The notes: generated from the sequence alone by a model not told the origin. A stretch of DNA of 64,000 bases from Notospermus geniculatus (GCA_002633025.1 NMRB01000269.1:283342-347341); one strand, 5' to 3'. Counted from the stretch's first letter, positions 44,042-56,240 are shown. Made by a program: numbers and translations.

Positions 44042-45420
44042 AATGTTTATCCTTTGTAACGGTTTGTAAGAAATTAGTGCACTTGTACAGTGGAGCCTCT
44101 TCATCTTTTTGACACTGTTGGGACTGAGAGTGAAGCTGTCCTTGGTTGAGAGAAGCCCTGATTACAGAGTTTAATGACCAATTTTGGAGTGATCTTTGAT
44201 TTGATGTCCTTAGTTGACCTGATAGAGAGGTGTCCTACTGGCAGGTGTTCGTTATGGGAGGTTGCACTGTATATCCTCTTCTCACACCCACGGTAATTCA
44301 TGAGACAAAAAGAACCACAACTGAAACACGTTTCTTCTCCTGAAAATATCGCTTTTTATTTCTTGATACAAAGAAGATTTACAAAAGGAAATTTTCTATC
44401 AGTCCTAAGAAATAAGAAGAAGCAATAAAACAAAGCCGACTGACATGTCACAATGAAGGATAGGCATTATTTACAGGCGTATTGAAACAAAAGTCATGGG
44501 TGCGAATGAAACCGGAAGGTCGGGCGAGCTTTGGAGTAGCCTACAGAATTCCGATATTGATTCCAAGACTTGATTATTCAGAAGATTTTCTTCAAAATGT
44601 GAAAGAAGATTTTCTTCAAAATGTGAAAGATACTGAGTGAGCCTGATAGCCTCTCCTGTGTTCACACTGGTAGATGAACATCACGGTGTGTGATGGCGAA
44701 CTGCCCTTCCTTCAGCGACTGAAAACTACTGTAAGAACGGTGTTGTCCCGTCCAATCTCATGTACACAATACTGTGACGTTTTAGATGATCCCTTCAGAC
44801 GTACGTTAGATGTCACCACTAGCGCTGTCTTTGCTCTATCTTGTCTGTAGGGATATTTTATATCAAATCTTTACGGTGAACGCCAATATTCTGCCACCGA
44901 TTCTGCTGTAGACACACGTGTAAGATACATGAGAGACGCCCGATGTGAAACTGGAAATGCAATGTCCGAGTGACAATAGATATTTTGAATTACTCTGAGA
45001 ATGCGACTGTCAAATAGGTGTGGCCCGAAAGTAACTTCCGTTTGAATGTCGGATGCCCGGTCGGATGTTTTCTGAACTTGTTATGAAACACCTCATTGAC
45101 TCACTTTGATCCGTAAAAGATAAGGAGACAGAGGGACGCATGCAATCAGGAATGTTACTTTTGACCCACACACAGTAGGCATAGGCTATCTGGTGGACAG
45201 GACAGGCCCTTGATCGGATAAATGCAAATGGTCAGTGCGCAATCGCTACGCTCTACGGGAATTCTATTCATTCCTGATTTTTCATTCAGGAATTTACTGG
45301 CTCTAGATTGTTCAAAAACAGCGGCAACAAACTGACATTTTGTCAGTGTCATGTTTGAAGGCCGCCCAATCCATGATAAGACAATCTGGATTTAGTTTGA
45401 ACTATTAGCACCAGGGGGCA
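44042..45420. other. Convergent 3' region of CCDC12 and oxytocin-type gene
   Basis: No gene recognised. On the minus strand AATAAA occurs at 44360-44355 and may end the oxytocin-type transcript, giving it a 3' UTR of about 1 kb. A direct duplication of GAAGATTTTCTTCAAAATGTG occurs near 44580-44630. Confidence 0.5.
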
Positions 45421-47620
45421 CTATCGTGATTTACGTTGAAGAAGTTCTTCTAAAAGTCGGACTAGTTCGGGTTTCATGCCAGTGTCCGTCGTTCGGCACG
45501 TTCCGTCGTTGGCACAGGTGTCTGAAAGAGAGAAAGGAGGTGGATTATACCCAATTGGCCACGGATACTTCTGATTCCGAAAAATAAAAAACAACCTCCG
45601 ACTAATATCGATATCGATGCCGCACTTCGGTCGCAACGTTGCCTGGAAACAGTGTGGCCGAACGTGACATCATTTTGCTCAGTTCAGCTATCGATGGTGA
45701 TAGTGGTGGGAGCATTCAGCCAACGGCTGAAAGAGATCCACCGCAAAATGGTAAAAGTACAGCCTTCACATCGTCTGCAACCTCAGCTTAGCAACTAAAA
45801 GGTTTTTCAACCGGCCCCAACTCACACTTGTAGCTGGTAGGCCTAGTACAACTAGGCGGGGAGTGAAAGCCATGGTACTTCAACCTAAAAGAGTCAGTGC
45901 GCCGTGGATTTCGCATGCACCTCGGGGGTATGAGATGCTTTATTGACAATGGTAAAAACACTTGACACTGACCACAACGAAATCTGTGTTGGATGAAACC
46001 TAATATATTTCCTTACGAGAAACTGGACGTTGCTTATCTCTCTGGTGAGGCAATTGATGCTCAAACAAATGTTTGAACCATTGAATACTGGAGATTTTAT
46101 CACCAATGCCAGCCGAGACCTCGCGAAAAACGGATGCAAAGGACATAGCGACGGCTGGCGTTGCTACGAGAAAAGTTGATTACCTGATGTGCAACAAATA
46201 CCACTCGCCACACATTTCCCTTGGTTACTAGGTCCACAAGATCGACCAGGTACAAAGCAAGCTGTCGTTGATTCGTTCTCTTTTGCGCAGACGCTGCTTA
46301 ATTTTGTCCCCATATGACATCCTATGTCTCTACCACAGCAAATATCTGGTCCCACACAGATTCCTTGTCCTTTCGCACATGCCATGCACTGAAAAAGTTT
46401 AAGAAGGAACATACGGAATATAATGACAGAAACGCTTAGCTCTGTCAGATTGTTCCAAAAAGCGTTCATCGTAGCATCATTTGCAGCTGTAGCCTCACTG
46501 CCTGTCTTCAGAGCCGACTCGGGTCTATAGGAGAGGCGGCCATCAGGCTGAACATGATTCGCCACGAGCAACCAAACCCGGGCTGTGACCCCTAAATCAA
46601 AGACACCATGCTCGGCATTACCCGACTCCATACCAACATATGAAAGACGCTCACCCCAGCCCTGATGTCCCCCACCCCCTACACCCGTGCCCTGTACATG
46701 TACCACCGCAGCTCTTGCCTGACGTCCACCGACCCCAGACGGATCAAAGCGACACGCGATCATCACTGATTCACTTCCAACATTTGCCCAATAAAATGAG
46801 GAAGTGTCGCCCGCTATCATTCTCTTTGATTAGATAAGTGACCAGTGTATCAATTTGATGCAATTTGCCCAACGTTAGCCTTTAGTGATTTGATTGCGAT
46901 CATTAATGTCCTCACTGAGATGAAATGTCCTCACCTGGCAGAGGAGGTGAGAAGGGCGTAACTCTTCATATACATGTAAGTCGTCAAGATCGTGTTCGCC
47001 TCGGTGGTAAGACAAAAGCAGACAGGGAGATCGCTAAAAGATCAACCTCCTCTCCTCTCATTGTCAATGAACTGTTTTCGTAGAATTTGCAACATGTCGA
47101 CTGACGAATCTGACCAAGCTACACCAAAATCTCAGTTGTAAGGCCAGAGACCTGGCTTTGCCACTGGGAACCGCTCCTAGGGAGTTTTCGCAAAGCCCCC
47201 GAAACGCCATCGCGAACGTCTGCCCTTTTGTTCGGTGCTCTCTTTGTGGCATCGAACAATGGGTTGGGCGTTGGCGTTTCGGGGGCTTTGCGAAAACTCT
47301 CTATTATCATATCAAAAACGCTAGTGTCAAATCCTCGATTCGAAGACATCAACAGCCTGCTCTGTGGTCAGCAATGCCAACCATCACCAACAGGAGAAGC
47401 AGGACCCCGGCAAGGCCAGACCTCTGTGACCTTACAATTGCGATTTTGGTGTATCTGCTGTTGTACTGTCACATCCACTCACCCGTCTCTGCCCAACTGC
47501 ATGATCATTTAAACTCCTTTTGCCCCCTGGTGGACAATTTCGTATGAAGCATCCTGAGGTGAGTACTACATACAGAAGGACCAGGAGGGACAGTAGCCAC
47601 AAACTAGGAATGCTCTTCAT
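45421..47620 (-). CDS. Oxytocin/vasopressin-neurophysin precursor
   Basis: Three exons, 47620-47483, 46388-46184 and 45521-45421, join to 147 residues. Residues 1-23 are a signal peptide ending TSG, followed by CFIRNCPPG, then GKR: the glycine serves amidation and KR is the processing site. This gives a nine-residue amidated peptide with a Cys1-Cys6 ring. The neurophysin part has all 14 cysteines in family spacing (CMAC, GQGICVGPDICCG, GKCVASGICC, DTCANDGTC). The two introns fall where vertebrate oxytocin and vasopressin genes have theirs. Arg4 and Pro8 resemble conopressin-type peptides of molluscs; I recall the same nonapeptide from oyster but could not check. A splice acceptor (GTTTCAG) about 15 bases upstream of the ATG implies a 5' non-coding exon. 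Confidence 0.96.
47122..47451. mobile_element. Foldback element in intron of oxytocin-type gene
   Basis: Ends CACCAAAATCTCAGTTGTAA and TTACAATTGCGATTTTGGTG are inverted and flanked by TA. A second inner pair is GAGTTTTCGCAAAGCCCCCG and CGGGGGCTTTGCGAAAACTC. The right half matches 28277-28433. It sits about 30 bases from the donor of the signal-peptide exon. Confidence 0.88.
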
Positions 47621-48954
47621 TATGTTGTCTTGGTGATCTGAAACGACAAGGANAAGCTTTAGGAGTGACCCATTTACGATCAACTTCTGGTTTCAAATCG
47701 TGAGAAGGATTTAGATTTGGCCAAAAACGCTTGGTCTGCATCATTCACTCAAGATTTTCACGGACTAGAACGTCGTCCTATTCTCGCCCCCAGAGGGCGA
47801 TACGAGATCTCCTTATCTAGCTCCTTGAATCGGTTGAACATGCCTTCGAAATATCAGATCAGTCGAATCATTGTCCTCGAACAACTAGGCCTACACACTC
47901 ATGTCGATAGGACCCTTTACCATGTTTTCAAGAACAGCCTTGCTAAACCGACGTTTCTTCAAGAAAAGACGCTGTTTGTTTACCTTGCAGTCTGAAATTT
48001 TCGTTCGTCACACTCTATACCTTGGTCTGATGAGTTCAAACATATTTAAAGGTGGTGATCCCTTGTGCGAAGGAAGGGCTCGCAGCTGCGTCTCATGGGA
48101 CCTCAATGGATTTGAACCGTTTGTGAATGTGTTTGTCTTGAGTGATGATGTTACGATGTCCGCCAGCCATCCCTCATACGAATCAAACTGCCACCTTTCA
48201 TACTAGATCTGGCATGTCTGGCGATCGAGAGGGATGACAGCGAAGGCAGTAAGATAAAAACAAGATCATTTGCTCTTTGTCTGTTACCTAAGCGTCGGGT
48301 TTATCCGATGGTATTTAAAACGGAATTCGTCGCATAAAACTGAAATGGTAAAATGTGTTTTTGTTCTGTTTGAAACACAGACGGAAAACCGACTGAAGTG
48401 CGGTGTTGTCGGATGAGAAAAGTCTGAAAGAATCAAGCACATTTTGTTTCTCTGTCTGAAGTTAAAGTCGGAGTTGTCCTATTGTAGTTTATGTGCGGGG
48501 CGACAGCTTCAACCTTTTTGACGCAGGTGAAATACAGACTTTTTGTCGGGAATACTGCCGACTTGTTTTTAGCATTCGCAACAAGGTATTTTTCCAAACA
48601 CATACAGCGGGACTGGCTTCCTATTTTCTTAAACCTCTGAATAATCTCGATTGAACGCATCAAATCAATTTCTGCACAGACTCTGTCTTTTATACGAATT
48701 GTTCATTATGCAGGCAGAATAAAATAAATGTATTCATTGTTATGGTTTGCTTACTAAAGTGAATGTGCCGAATGGTGGGCATGCAAGGAATGGTTGGTGT
48801 CTCGCTGGATTTATCCTAATTCTGTGCTGATTCACTCGTCCCTCCGGCAAAATATTCAAGTGACAACAATGTTAGCCGTAGTCACTAGCTGCTACTTTAT
48901 TTTGTACTTTTAAAACAATAGTTCACGACATGGGGACGGCATTGTTAGCAAATC

Positions 48955-49040
48955 TTCGGCTACTCCCGGAAATACCCGAAGACAGGCGAAGATGACGTCG
49001 GCTCCTTCCGGAAATACCCGAAGACAGGTGAAGATGACGT
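48955..49040. repeat. Tandem duplication, GGAAATACCCGAAGACAGG
   Basis: Two units of about 45 bases with CCGGAAATACCCGAAGACAG then GAAGATGACGTC follow each other directly. Confidence 0.85.
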
Positions 49041-49519
49041 CAAAATCATGATGAGCAGCCATCCTCAAATGACTAACAACGACAAATTACATGGTAGAAG
49101 TGCGTATCCGGAATTTATGCCACACCCAGCAGCAACAATTAGACAACACTGACGGCCAGGTTCATCATTCATCATCATGTATCATTCACACATTTCAATA
49201 CATGTATTTAAGATGAATGAAATGTGCGGGCTTTAATAGCTCCTGCACGAAAGACTACTAATCCATCGCAATCTGCCTTTGATAAAACACCGTAGGAATG
49301 ATATACAAGGTAATAGAATACTAGAACCAGAGAAAGTTAGAGTTATCCGCATGTTTAACATCTGTCTGATGAGAAAAAGCTAATTGACAAGTCAGTGAAG
49401 TCAATTCATTCACGTGGCAATGAAATCCGACACATTCCTTTAAACATTCCTTTGATTATTTCCTTACAAGTTATTCAACTGAGTGTTTTTTGTGTATATG
49501 ATATACTTTCAATCAGGTT

Positions 49520-49785
49520 GTATCATCATGTTGCACAATTAAAAAGAAAATACAACGATGAACGAAATGCTCGCCTTAAAGCTGAACTGTCGGAAAAAAA
49601 TACCGGCGAGTGGTTGATCATCAGCTTTTCCTGCTNACCACCACCAATCATGTTCTATCATATTCATGTCGCACAATTCAGAATGCAACTTCACCAATGA
49701 ACGAAAATGCTCATCTTAAAGCTGAACTGTCGGGAAAAAGCTGCCGGCTAGTGGTTGGTCATCGGTCATTCCTGCTTTCCGTCAT
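49520..49785. repeat. Diverged tandem duplication of about 130 bases
   Basis: Both halves share GCACAATT, ATGAACGAAA, GCTC, CTTAAAGCTGAACTGTCGG and GGTCATC...TTCCTGCT in order. Single N bases and length differences make the frames through it unreliable. Confidence 0.7.
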
Positions 49786-50750
49786 CCCCTCCCCCACTCA
49801 CACACAGAGACAGCCAAACGACTTAGCAGCTCACTCCGCCACTACGGAAGCTTTGGTCTACCAACCAAATACACCCACATTCCAATCAACTAGTTTCGTG
49901 TCATTGACTGTTTAAGCTTTTTAAATATATCCAAATGAAAGAAAAAGTTAGTCGTTTCAAATGGCCGTCACGTCCTTCCTGTTTACCAAGACCTTCATAG
50001 CGGAAATTGCAAACGAATACAGATCTGAGAATAGACTCTTTTGAGGTACTTTAGCAAGAACAAACTCGACTATTCCTGGGTGGAACTATCATACCGACTC
50101 ATCCCGAGAACACAAGGCCGAGAACATCCGAGGTTCTTGACGCTGATCAGCGACATCTCACGGCGGCCAACCTAATATTGCAGCCTAATATATAGGCAAG
50201 AACTTTCCGCCCAAATGCCCTTGCCAAGTCCCAAATCTGACTCACACTAGGGCCGCTTCCTCTACTTCTGAAGGGCGTGAAAATGAACTCCGCCAAACCA
50301 ATCGCGTTGGCAGCATTTTGACATTCATAAGATAAGATAGAAGTGTGCACACACAGAGGTGTAAGTAAGTCCTCATTTGTAATAAACCACTCGATAAGAT
50401 TGTCAACTGTCAGTGTCAGACATCAAAACCCACGCGGCACACCCAATACACCCAACAAATATTTGATTATGTTATAGTTGTATATAATTATGAAATATTT
50501 TCCTAATGGATTGAATTAACATCGTTCGTGTACTGTTCGAGATAAGCAAGTCCAACATCCATGAAAAGCATGTCCAAAGATCTGGAGGCCATGACATAAA
50601 TGTTGTGTGGTATGCGGTTCATCAAGTAATGAGCTGGTTTGTATATTGATACTGTCAACCTTCGTACATAAGGCGGAGATCTTTACCATAGATTTTGTAA
50701 CGTCAATACGTCTTGGTACTTTGATGCACCCTGTACTCCAAACGGAATGC

Positions 50751-50856
50751 CATCCTCCCACAGCAGGGCTTTGGTTTCGCTCCTCCTCGTACGCTCGCAC
50801 ACAAAATGTGAGTGGATAAAGAGTGGTGAGGTAAGAACCCCCTGCAGGGGAGGATG
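50751..50856. mobile_element. Foldback element, CCTCCCATAGCAGGG family, copy 4
   Basis: CATCCTCCCACAGCAGGGCT pairs with CCCCCTGCAGGGGAGGATG. Inner stem diverged (TCGCTCCTCCTCGT versus AAAGAGTGGTGAGG). Confidence 0.85.
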
Positions 50857-51379
50857 ATAGAATGCAGGTCATCAATCATCAATCGTAATCAAAAATCAAG
50901 CGATTTTTACCATCTCCAAATTTTTGATCCCCCCCCTACATTCCTCATGTTGGTGTCGTGCGACGAGTATAGTAGGCCTATGTTTCTCCAAACAGGTATA
51001 TTTGATGGGCCCCAATTTACCAACACAGCCAAAGAATCGGTGAGATCTGCCCGATTTCCGTCGGCTGACAAAGAATGGACAAGAATCAGGGAAGTTGGGA
51101 AAGAAGCAGGTCAAGATTTCTCATGGCCTACCGCGCAGCAACGCTTCTGGTGTCATGCTGAGACGACAAAAAAACATCTCGTGCCCGTCTCATTCCAAAA
51201 TATCTGTTTACCATGTGATTTTTACAAGGTCAGAAAGCAAAGCAACGTTTGGTTCGCAATTAGTATTTTGTAAAGCGAACTTTACGTTGGTTCAGGAAGA
51301 GGAAAAGGCCCCAGTCTCTCCTGTAACGTTTTGGGGAAATAAACTTCCTCCTTTCACAACGTCTGGGAGTACCAGAGGA

Positions 51380-51460
51380 GCAATTTGATCGAGAATCGAA
51401 CTCACGGGCCTCTCAGCCATCGGCCACAAAGTCGGACGCTGGCGTACCGCTCTCCTCTCA
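51380..51460 (-). repeat. tRNA-derived SINE head
   Basis: On the minus strand the stretch has GTGAGTTCGATTCTC, a B-box match, preceded by GGTACGCCAGCGTCCGACTT and GGCCGATGGCTGAGAGGCC. It is tRNA-like but not a complete cloverleaf that I can pair. A similar B box is on the minus strand near 54050 (GTGGGTTCGATTCCC). Confidence 0.5.
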
Positions 51461-51504
51461 CCTGTGCCCTGGACCTTGGCCCCGGACCTTGGCTTCAAGA
51501 ATCC

Positions 51505-51680
51505 AGGGGGGGGGGCTAGGGGGAGGGCGTACCCCCCCCCCCCACAAATGGTTTTTGAACCAGCTAGCTGAACATCGCACCAATTGAGAAAAGTTTGTTC
51601 ACCGTTGGTGACGTACAAACGTTCCCAAATATCCAAGGATAACCTGAGCAAGGGATCCTGCTCGGGGGGGGGGGGGCTCC
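51505..51680. repeat. Poly-G/poly-C tracts
   Basis: G runs at about 51507 and 51664 and a C run at about 51530 flank GCTAGGGGGAGGGCGTA. Such tracts are prone to assembly error and break reading frames here. Confidence 0.8.
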
Positions 51681-52124
51681 CCAAAACTACGATCTGTGTC
51701 AAGGTATAGTATTGAGAAAGACTTACCACTAAATGAAATGTAGAGCGGACTCAGGGTGTATCCAAGGAAAGAGATCGAATGGAAGAATCGGCCAAGCTGC
51801 TGCCTTGCTTGTTGTTGAGGACGAAGTGATAGCACAGAAACAAGTGCCTACTCTGGTAACCCAACTTTATCTGACCTTTGAGTCCAAGACGTCAGCTCTA
51901 CTTAACCAAATATTAGCTCACAATCAGCCCAGTTTACCGGAAGTTTATGGGGGTCGGTAGACTGCAGCAGGTCGGTAAATTCCGGAGAACAGAACTTCCG
52001 TGCAATGGGTCGTGACTGGGTTTCCTCTTTTTTGAGAAAACGGTTCTGTTTTCCTAAAGAGGGATTAAAACGATAGGCCTACCAAAGAGAAATCCTACCC
52101 AGAACGTCACACCGGCGTATCGCA

Positions 52125-52200
52125 TGGAAATTTGGGTTGTGTCAATCTGGGGGTCGTTGGTTCGATTTCCGGCCGACACTCAGAGTATTTCTGTTTGGGG
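52125..52200 (+). repeat. tRNA-derived SINE-like fragment
   Basis: GTTGGTTCGATTTCCGGCC matches a pol III B box. No A box or tail is clear. Confidence 0.4.
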
Positions 52201-52319
52201 AGTCCCAGTTTTGGACGAACGCAGGGTTTTAAGGGCATTGCTTGTTCAGGATAGTTTTATCATGAATATGTAATACAAGAAATCAAAATGAACCAAATGA
52301 ATAATGATGTCATACAATA

Positions 52320-52514
52320 GGAGACTTTACTTCCGTTAGAGGCCACCACCAGTTAGCGGTCCTAGAACGTCATGAAATTTGACGTCACAGAGAAGTGCAC
52401 GCCACGACGTCAGCCATAATGACGTGGACGCCATGGCTTACGTCTGTGACGTCAAATTTTGTGACGTCATAGCACCGCTAACTAGTGGCGGCCTCTAACG
52501 GCAGTAAAGTCCCC
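52320..52514. mobile_element. GACGTCA-rich MITE, CTTTACTNCCGTTAGAGGCC family, copy 1
   Basis: Left GAGACTTTACTTCCGTTAGA pairs with right TCTAACGGCAGTAAAGTC. Internal arms include AAATTTGACGTCACAGAGAA and CTGTGACGTCAAATTTTGTG. A second copy is at 61646-61851. Confidence 0.9.
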
Positions 52515-52625
52515 CCATTCTGGTGATGTTTCTTCTGGTTCACCCTGTACAATACGGATTCAACTGAAAATAAGACAGCAGCAAGCGGGTGCAAAACAAT
52601 AGGCGTCTTTCTCATCCTTTTTTAG

Positions 52626-52780
52626 GAAATGTTTTCGACGACTTGGCTAATTTGACCGCTGACCAACGAAATACGCTGGTGGGTGCACATTCTATTTTTA
52701 GACTCCGTATCCTGGATGGACATTCCTTGCTCCTCGAAGAGTGCAACCGTCTTCCGATTCCCGATAATCATCATAAATAG
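52626..52780 (+). other. Possible 3' terminal exon, unknown protein
   Basis: A pyrimidine-rich tract ending TCCTTTTTTAG precedes an open frame of 51 codons ending TAG: GNVFDDLANLTADQRNTLVG and onward to NRLPIPDNHHK. The acceptor and even composition suggest an exon, but I recognise no family and no matching upstream exon. It could equally be a chance frame. Confidence 0.25.
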
Positions 52781-53090
52781 GATGTCAATATTTTGACTGT
52801 CGTATGTCTCAGGCCTAATTTACCCTAATTTACGTACTCAATTCAGGGATGTTTTTGTCGGTGGACGAGTGCGGAATCTGCCTGCTACAGAGTATGCATC
52901 AGGGAGAAATGCACGTACAGGAAGAGGTCACCACTTTACGGTGACAGGGTCACAAGGAGTAGGCCCAGGGGACGGATGATGTTGGAAGGCAATCGTGACG
53001 TAGGCTTCAATGGTCTCTTTCATTGAACTCACAATTCGTATACTCAGGTCAGGTGAAGGCGCAGGCAGTGATCGTTATGCATAGATATAT

Positions 53091-53181
53091 ACGTCAGGGG
53101 TTCTTAGCGCTCGCTCCCAAACGCTTGTTTGCGGTGACGAAGGGAGCTGGGCGAAGAACCTCTGATGTTCTCAGGATGTCT
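53091..53181. mobile_element. Foldback element, TTAGCGCTCGCTCC family, copy 2
   Basis: GTCAGGGGTTCTTAGCGCTC pairs with GGGCGAAGAACCTCTGAT; it ends TTCTCAGGATGT exactly like the copy at 5229-5344. Its left outer end is lost. Confidence 0.8.
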
Positions 53182-53637
53182 CGAGTGCACGAATAGGATA
53201 AGGTGGATATTCCATTTGAAAATGGACGCAGACACGTGCAATAAACTGTGTTAATGTCTACCCAAACTGGTGCTCCATAGGCCTGAAACAAAAACTATCT
53301 TTGTATAAATTTCAATACGAGTTTCATACAGCCAAAAAAAACCCAAGACCAACTTGAACGGCAGAGGAAGGAAGGCATTCATGGTAAAAACAATACAATT
53401 TGGAATGCCCCTCCAACAGAACCAGTGGGAACCACAAAACCTGATGTCCGCAATAAAACCGCTATTCAAACGATAAGAACGAAAAAAAACTCTCTCTCCT
53501 TGTTTCTATGATCAGTTCTGTAACCTTTTTCTAACTGAGATGTACTTCCTGCTCATTTTCTTTAAAGAAAGAAAGATTGGTTACAAGAGGACAAAAGAAA
53601 ACAGAAGAAAGGAGGAGGAAGAAGCCAGTTTATGTTC

Positions 53638-53733
53638 ATTCTCCCATAGCAGGGCTTTGGTCTCGCTCATCTTCATACCCTTGTGGGTTGATGAAGAGGA
53701 GTGAGGTAAAAACCCCTGCTGTCGGAGGGTGAT
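53638..53733. mobile_element. Foldback element, CCTCCCATAGCAGGG family, copy 5
   Basis: ATTCTCCCATAGCAGGGCTT pairs with AACCCCTGCTGTCGGAGGGT. The inner stem is TCTCGCTCATCTTCAT with ATGAAGAGGAGTGAG. Confidence 0.85.
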
Positions 53734-54078
53734 GTCGTATTCTGATGTTTATCGGGTTTCTCTCCATTGCCTTTTCTGATTCGTTGTCAATGAGAATACC
53801 TCGTAATACAGATTCGTACATGGCGTAGGAGAAAACCGGCAGTCCGGGAAAAACAAGCTTCGTCCTCGCAATCACATTTCGTCCAATTAATGTTCAGCTA
53901 CAGGGTCCCCAAAGGCGTACTGGGTAGGCCTTAAAATCGAGTGGAGACCAGGTTGTGTGATGTTCTATTAAGTTTTTCAATTTGGTCCCCAGGCAATGTG
54001 GAGGGACCTGGGACACCCTGTAGACGCAACAGAGGGAGAATGGACAGGGAATCGAACCCACGCCCTCTTTGGTGTGGT

Positions 54079-54144
54079 CATCCTTCCATCGCAGGGTTTT
54101 GGTCTCGCTCCTCTCCGAGACCAAAGCCCTGCGGTTGGAGGATG
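54079..54144. mobile_element. Foldback element, CCTCCCATAGCAGGG family, short copy 6
   Basis: CATCCTTCCATCGCAGGGTTTT pairs with AAAGCCCTGCGGTTGGAGGATG around a core CTCGCTCCTCTCCGAG. This shortened form has the two GGTCTCG/CGAGACC arms almost adjacent. Confidence 0.85.
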
Positions 54145-54526
54145 TGGTGTGATAGCCACTGCTGTTTCAGTGAAAGCCCTCCTACATATAAAGTTTTTTC
54201 AGGTTTCAATTTCTCGTTCCGGTTCTTATCTGTTGAAGATCAAAGCGAGTTATTGTTTCATTAAAACTCACATTAGGTTAGTGAGTCCATAAAAAGCGTG
54301 TCTGTCGGGAAGACATTGGGAACAAAGTTAATTGCTGGCGTACAACATCAGCCAAAGAGTAAAAAGCAATCTCACCATGTTGAAATGATGCAAGGTGACA
54401 ACTCGGATGAAAGATTTGATGAATGGATCATGCGATGGGTGTTGGTATTAAAGGGGAGTTGGCCCTCAGGAATTCTCCACATCGCCGCCAGGTTACGCCA
54501 CTAGTCCGTGGCTCCACCTAATGATA

Positions 54527-54728
54527 GAGGTTCTTCACTGACGTCACAACGGTTAGGCCTAGGTGACTGCAAAGAATCGGCCATGTTGGCTGTCAAATGG
54601 CCAGCGACGACGTCAAAATATCACGTCATGACATTTTGACGTCACGATCTGTGTGTTGGCGCTGTGTTCATGCCGTGACGTCGCTTGACATTTTGACGGC
54701 CGAAATGTGACGTCACTTGAAGAACCTC
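54527..54728. mobile_element. GACGTCA-rich MITE, GGTTCTTCA family, copy 4
   Basis: GAGGTTCTTCACTGACGTCA pairs with GTGACGTCACTTGAAGAACC plus CTC; TA flanks both ends. Internal blocks match copies 1-3 in order. This is the most complete pair of termini. Confidence 0.92.
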
Positions 54729-55186
54729 TATTGCCACTTCGGTACGCCGAATATTCCTTTTGGAAGACGTACAATGTAAACTGAATGTGCTACATCATAT
54801 ATTCCACTTCCTCGATAAAATGCTGCCTATAAACACGGTACAGTGCATTAAAAAAAGAGACTGTTTTCGTCGGTGCTATCTCAAATTTCTCAGTCTAACC
54901 CCATCGAGAAATAAGGCATTAAGGAGGATTAAGAAGTCTGGACTTTTTGAGACAGAAAACACAAACGATTAACCTATCGGATCCGATTCTCTCTGGCCTT
55001 CCGACAACAATCGGGCTGTGAAAAACTGCGAAGTCTCTTCCGACATTAAAGCCATGTACGTTCTCTTTTCTTCTAATACAAAGAGCGTCGCATCGATCGG
55101 TCAAAATCGCCATCGCGACTGCCCTTTCGTGGCAGACACTCCGGACCTCACTTCTCCGTCTTTCTATCGGGCCTCCGAGGCCTGAT

Positions 55187-55252
55187 AGGTTCCGCCTGTA
55201 TCTTCGCCATTTTCCCCGAGACTCGGGGAAAATGGCCAAGATAGGCGGAACT
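55187..55252. repeat. Strong hairpin, GTTCCGCCT arms
   Basis: GGTTCCGCCTGTATCTTCGC plus CATTTTCCCCGAG pairs with CTCGGGGAAAATGGCCAAGATAGGCGGAAC, with a two-base loop. Confidence 0.88.
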
Positions 55253-55961
55253 TATTGAACAGCATAGTTTAAATAAAACAAAATGGATTCAGATTGGAAA
55301 CCTTGATCGTCAGCAGTTCTTGCCACTGACGGCAAATACCATGGAAGTATTATAAAGAAGGAATCAGAAAGGGCTAACTTCAAAGTGGACATCAGGGTTC
55401 GTCTTTATACTACTTCCATGCATATTGGCCTACCGTGATCTACACAAGAAGAATACAACGTCCCAAAGCAAAATATACTGTAAAATCAGGTTTAAGAGAT
55501 CACTACAACATATCGGCGACTCTGGAGGTCGTGTGTATGTGGTTGGGTAGAGTTTTAATTCATACTTTTCCCAACCAGCATCGATGTCAAATTTGATAAG
55601 TGAATGAGGCTACACTGCACATGTGCAAGTTCTGAACACAAATAATTTGCATAAATGATTATTCATAGTTAGTGCATTTATTCAACAGCTGATTTTTCAG
55701 GGCAACGGCCATATCTATGCAAGGTGCAGGCCCATCATCATCCAATGCGCATATAGATTATGAATTAATAGGCCTACATCCATGACAGATGACGTAAATG
55801 CACATATGGGTGACATGTAGGCCTACAGATACATCCACTGAACCCACATTCAATTTTGACATTTCAAAGTTTTGAAACGGGAGCCGATTTCTCAAAATCT
55901 CAAAGTTGGTCGGCAACCAGAAATTTTGATTACATTTTAATCTACGGTTGAATACATGGCA

Positions 55962-56240
55962 TTAACACATCCCTGAAACTAGTGGGTCGTAAGATGGAGA
56001 AATATCGGTCTGAAGATCGGCAGTACTTGTAAACACCCTTTGAGATGTGAGTGCCAAGTCACCACAAATCAAACGAAGCATTCTCTGTTGATTTCTTGTA
56101 CGATCTCTACCCAAAGTAATTCGAGGTCGGTCGCCGAATTCCATGACCACCGTCCGTTTGAGGTTTCGATAGGCTAAAAAACCTCGTGGTCCACTTCTGG
56201 GCATCACACGAGCGACGAACCCAACGGAATCGTATTCCAT
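55962..56240 (-). other. Unrecognised 92-codon frame
   Basis: An ATG-started frame on the same strand as, and just downstream of, the SLC35G-type gene. It has no low-complexity or repeat origin that I see (it includes ARVMPRSGPRGFLAYRNLK), but I recognise no domain and no splice context. Chance frame is the default reading. Confidence 0.2.

Noticed and set aside
46389-46820. Open frame extending upstream of the neurophysin exon (ORF to 46820)
   Set aside because: A clear TTTTTCAG acceptor at the neurophysin exon and correct phase with the signal-peptide exon show this extension is intron.
51380-51460. Functional tRNA gene
   Set aside because: A B box is present, but acceptor and anticodon stems do not pair convincingly. 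A SINE head is more likely.
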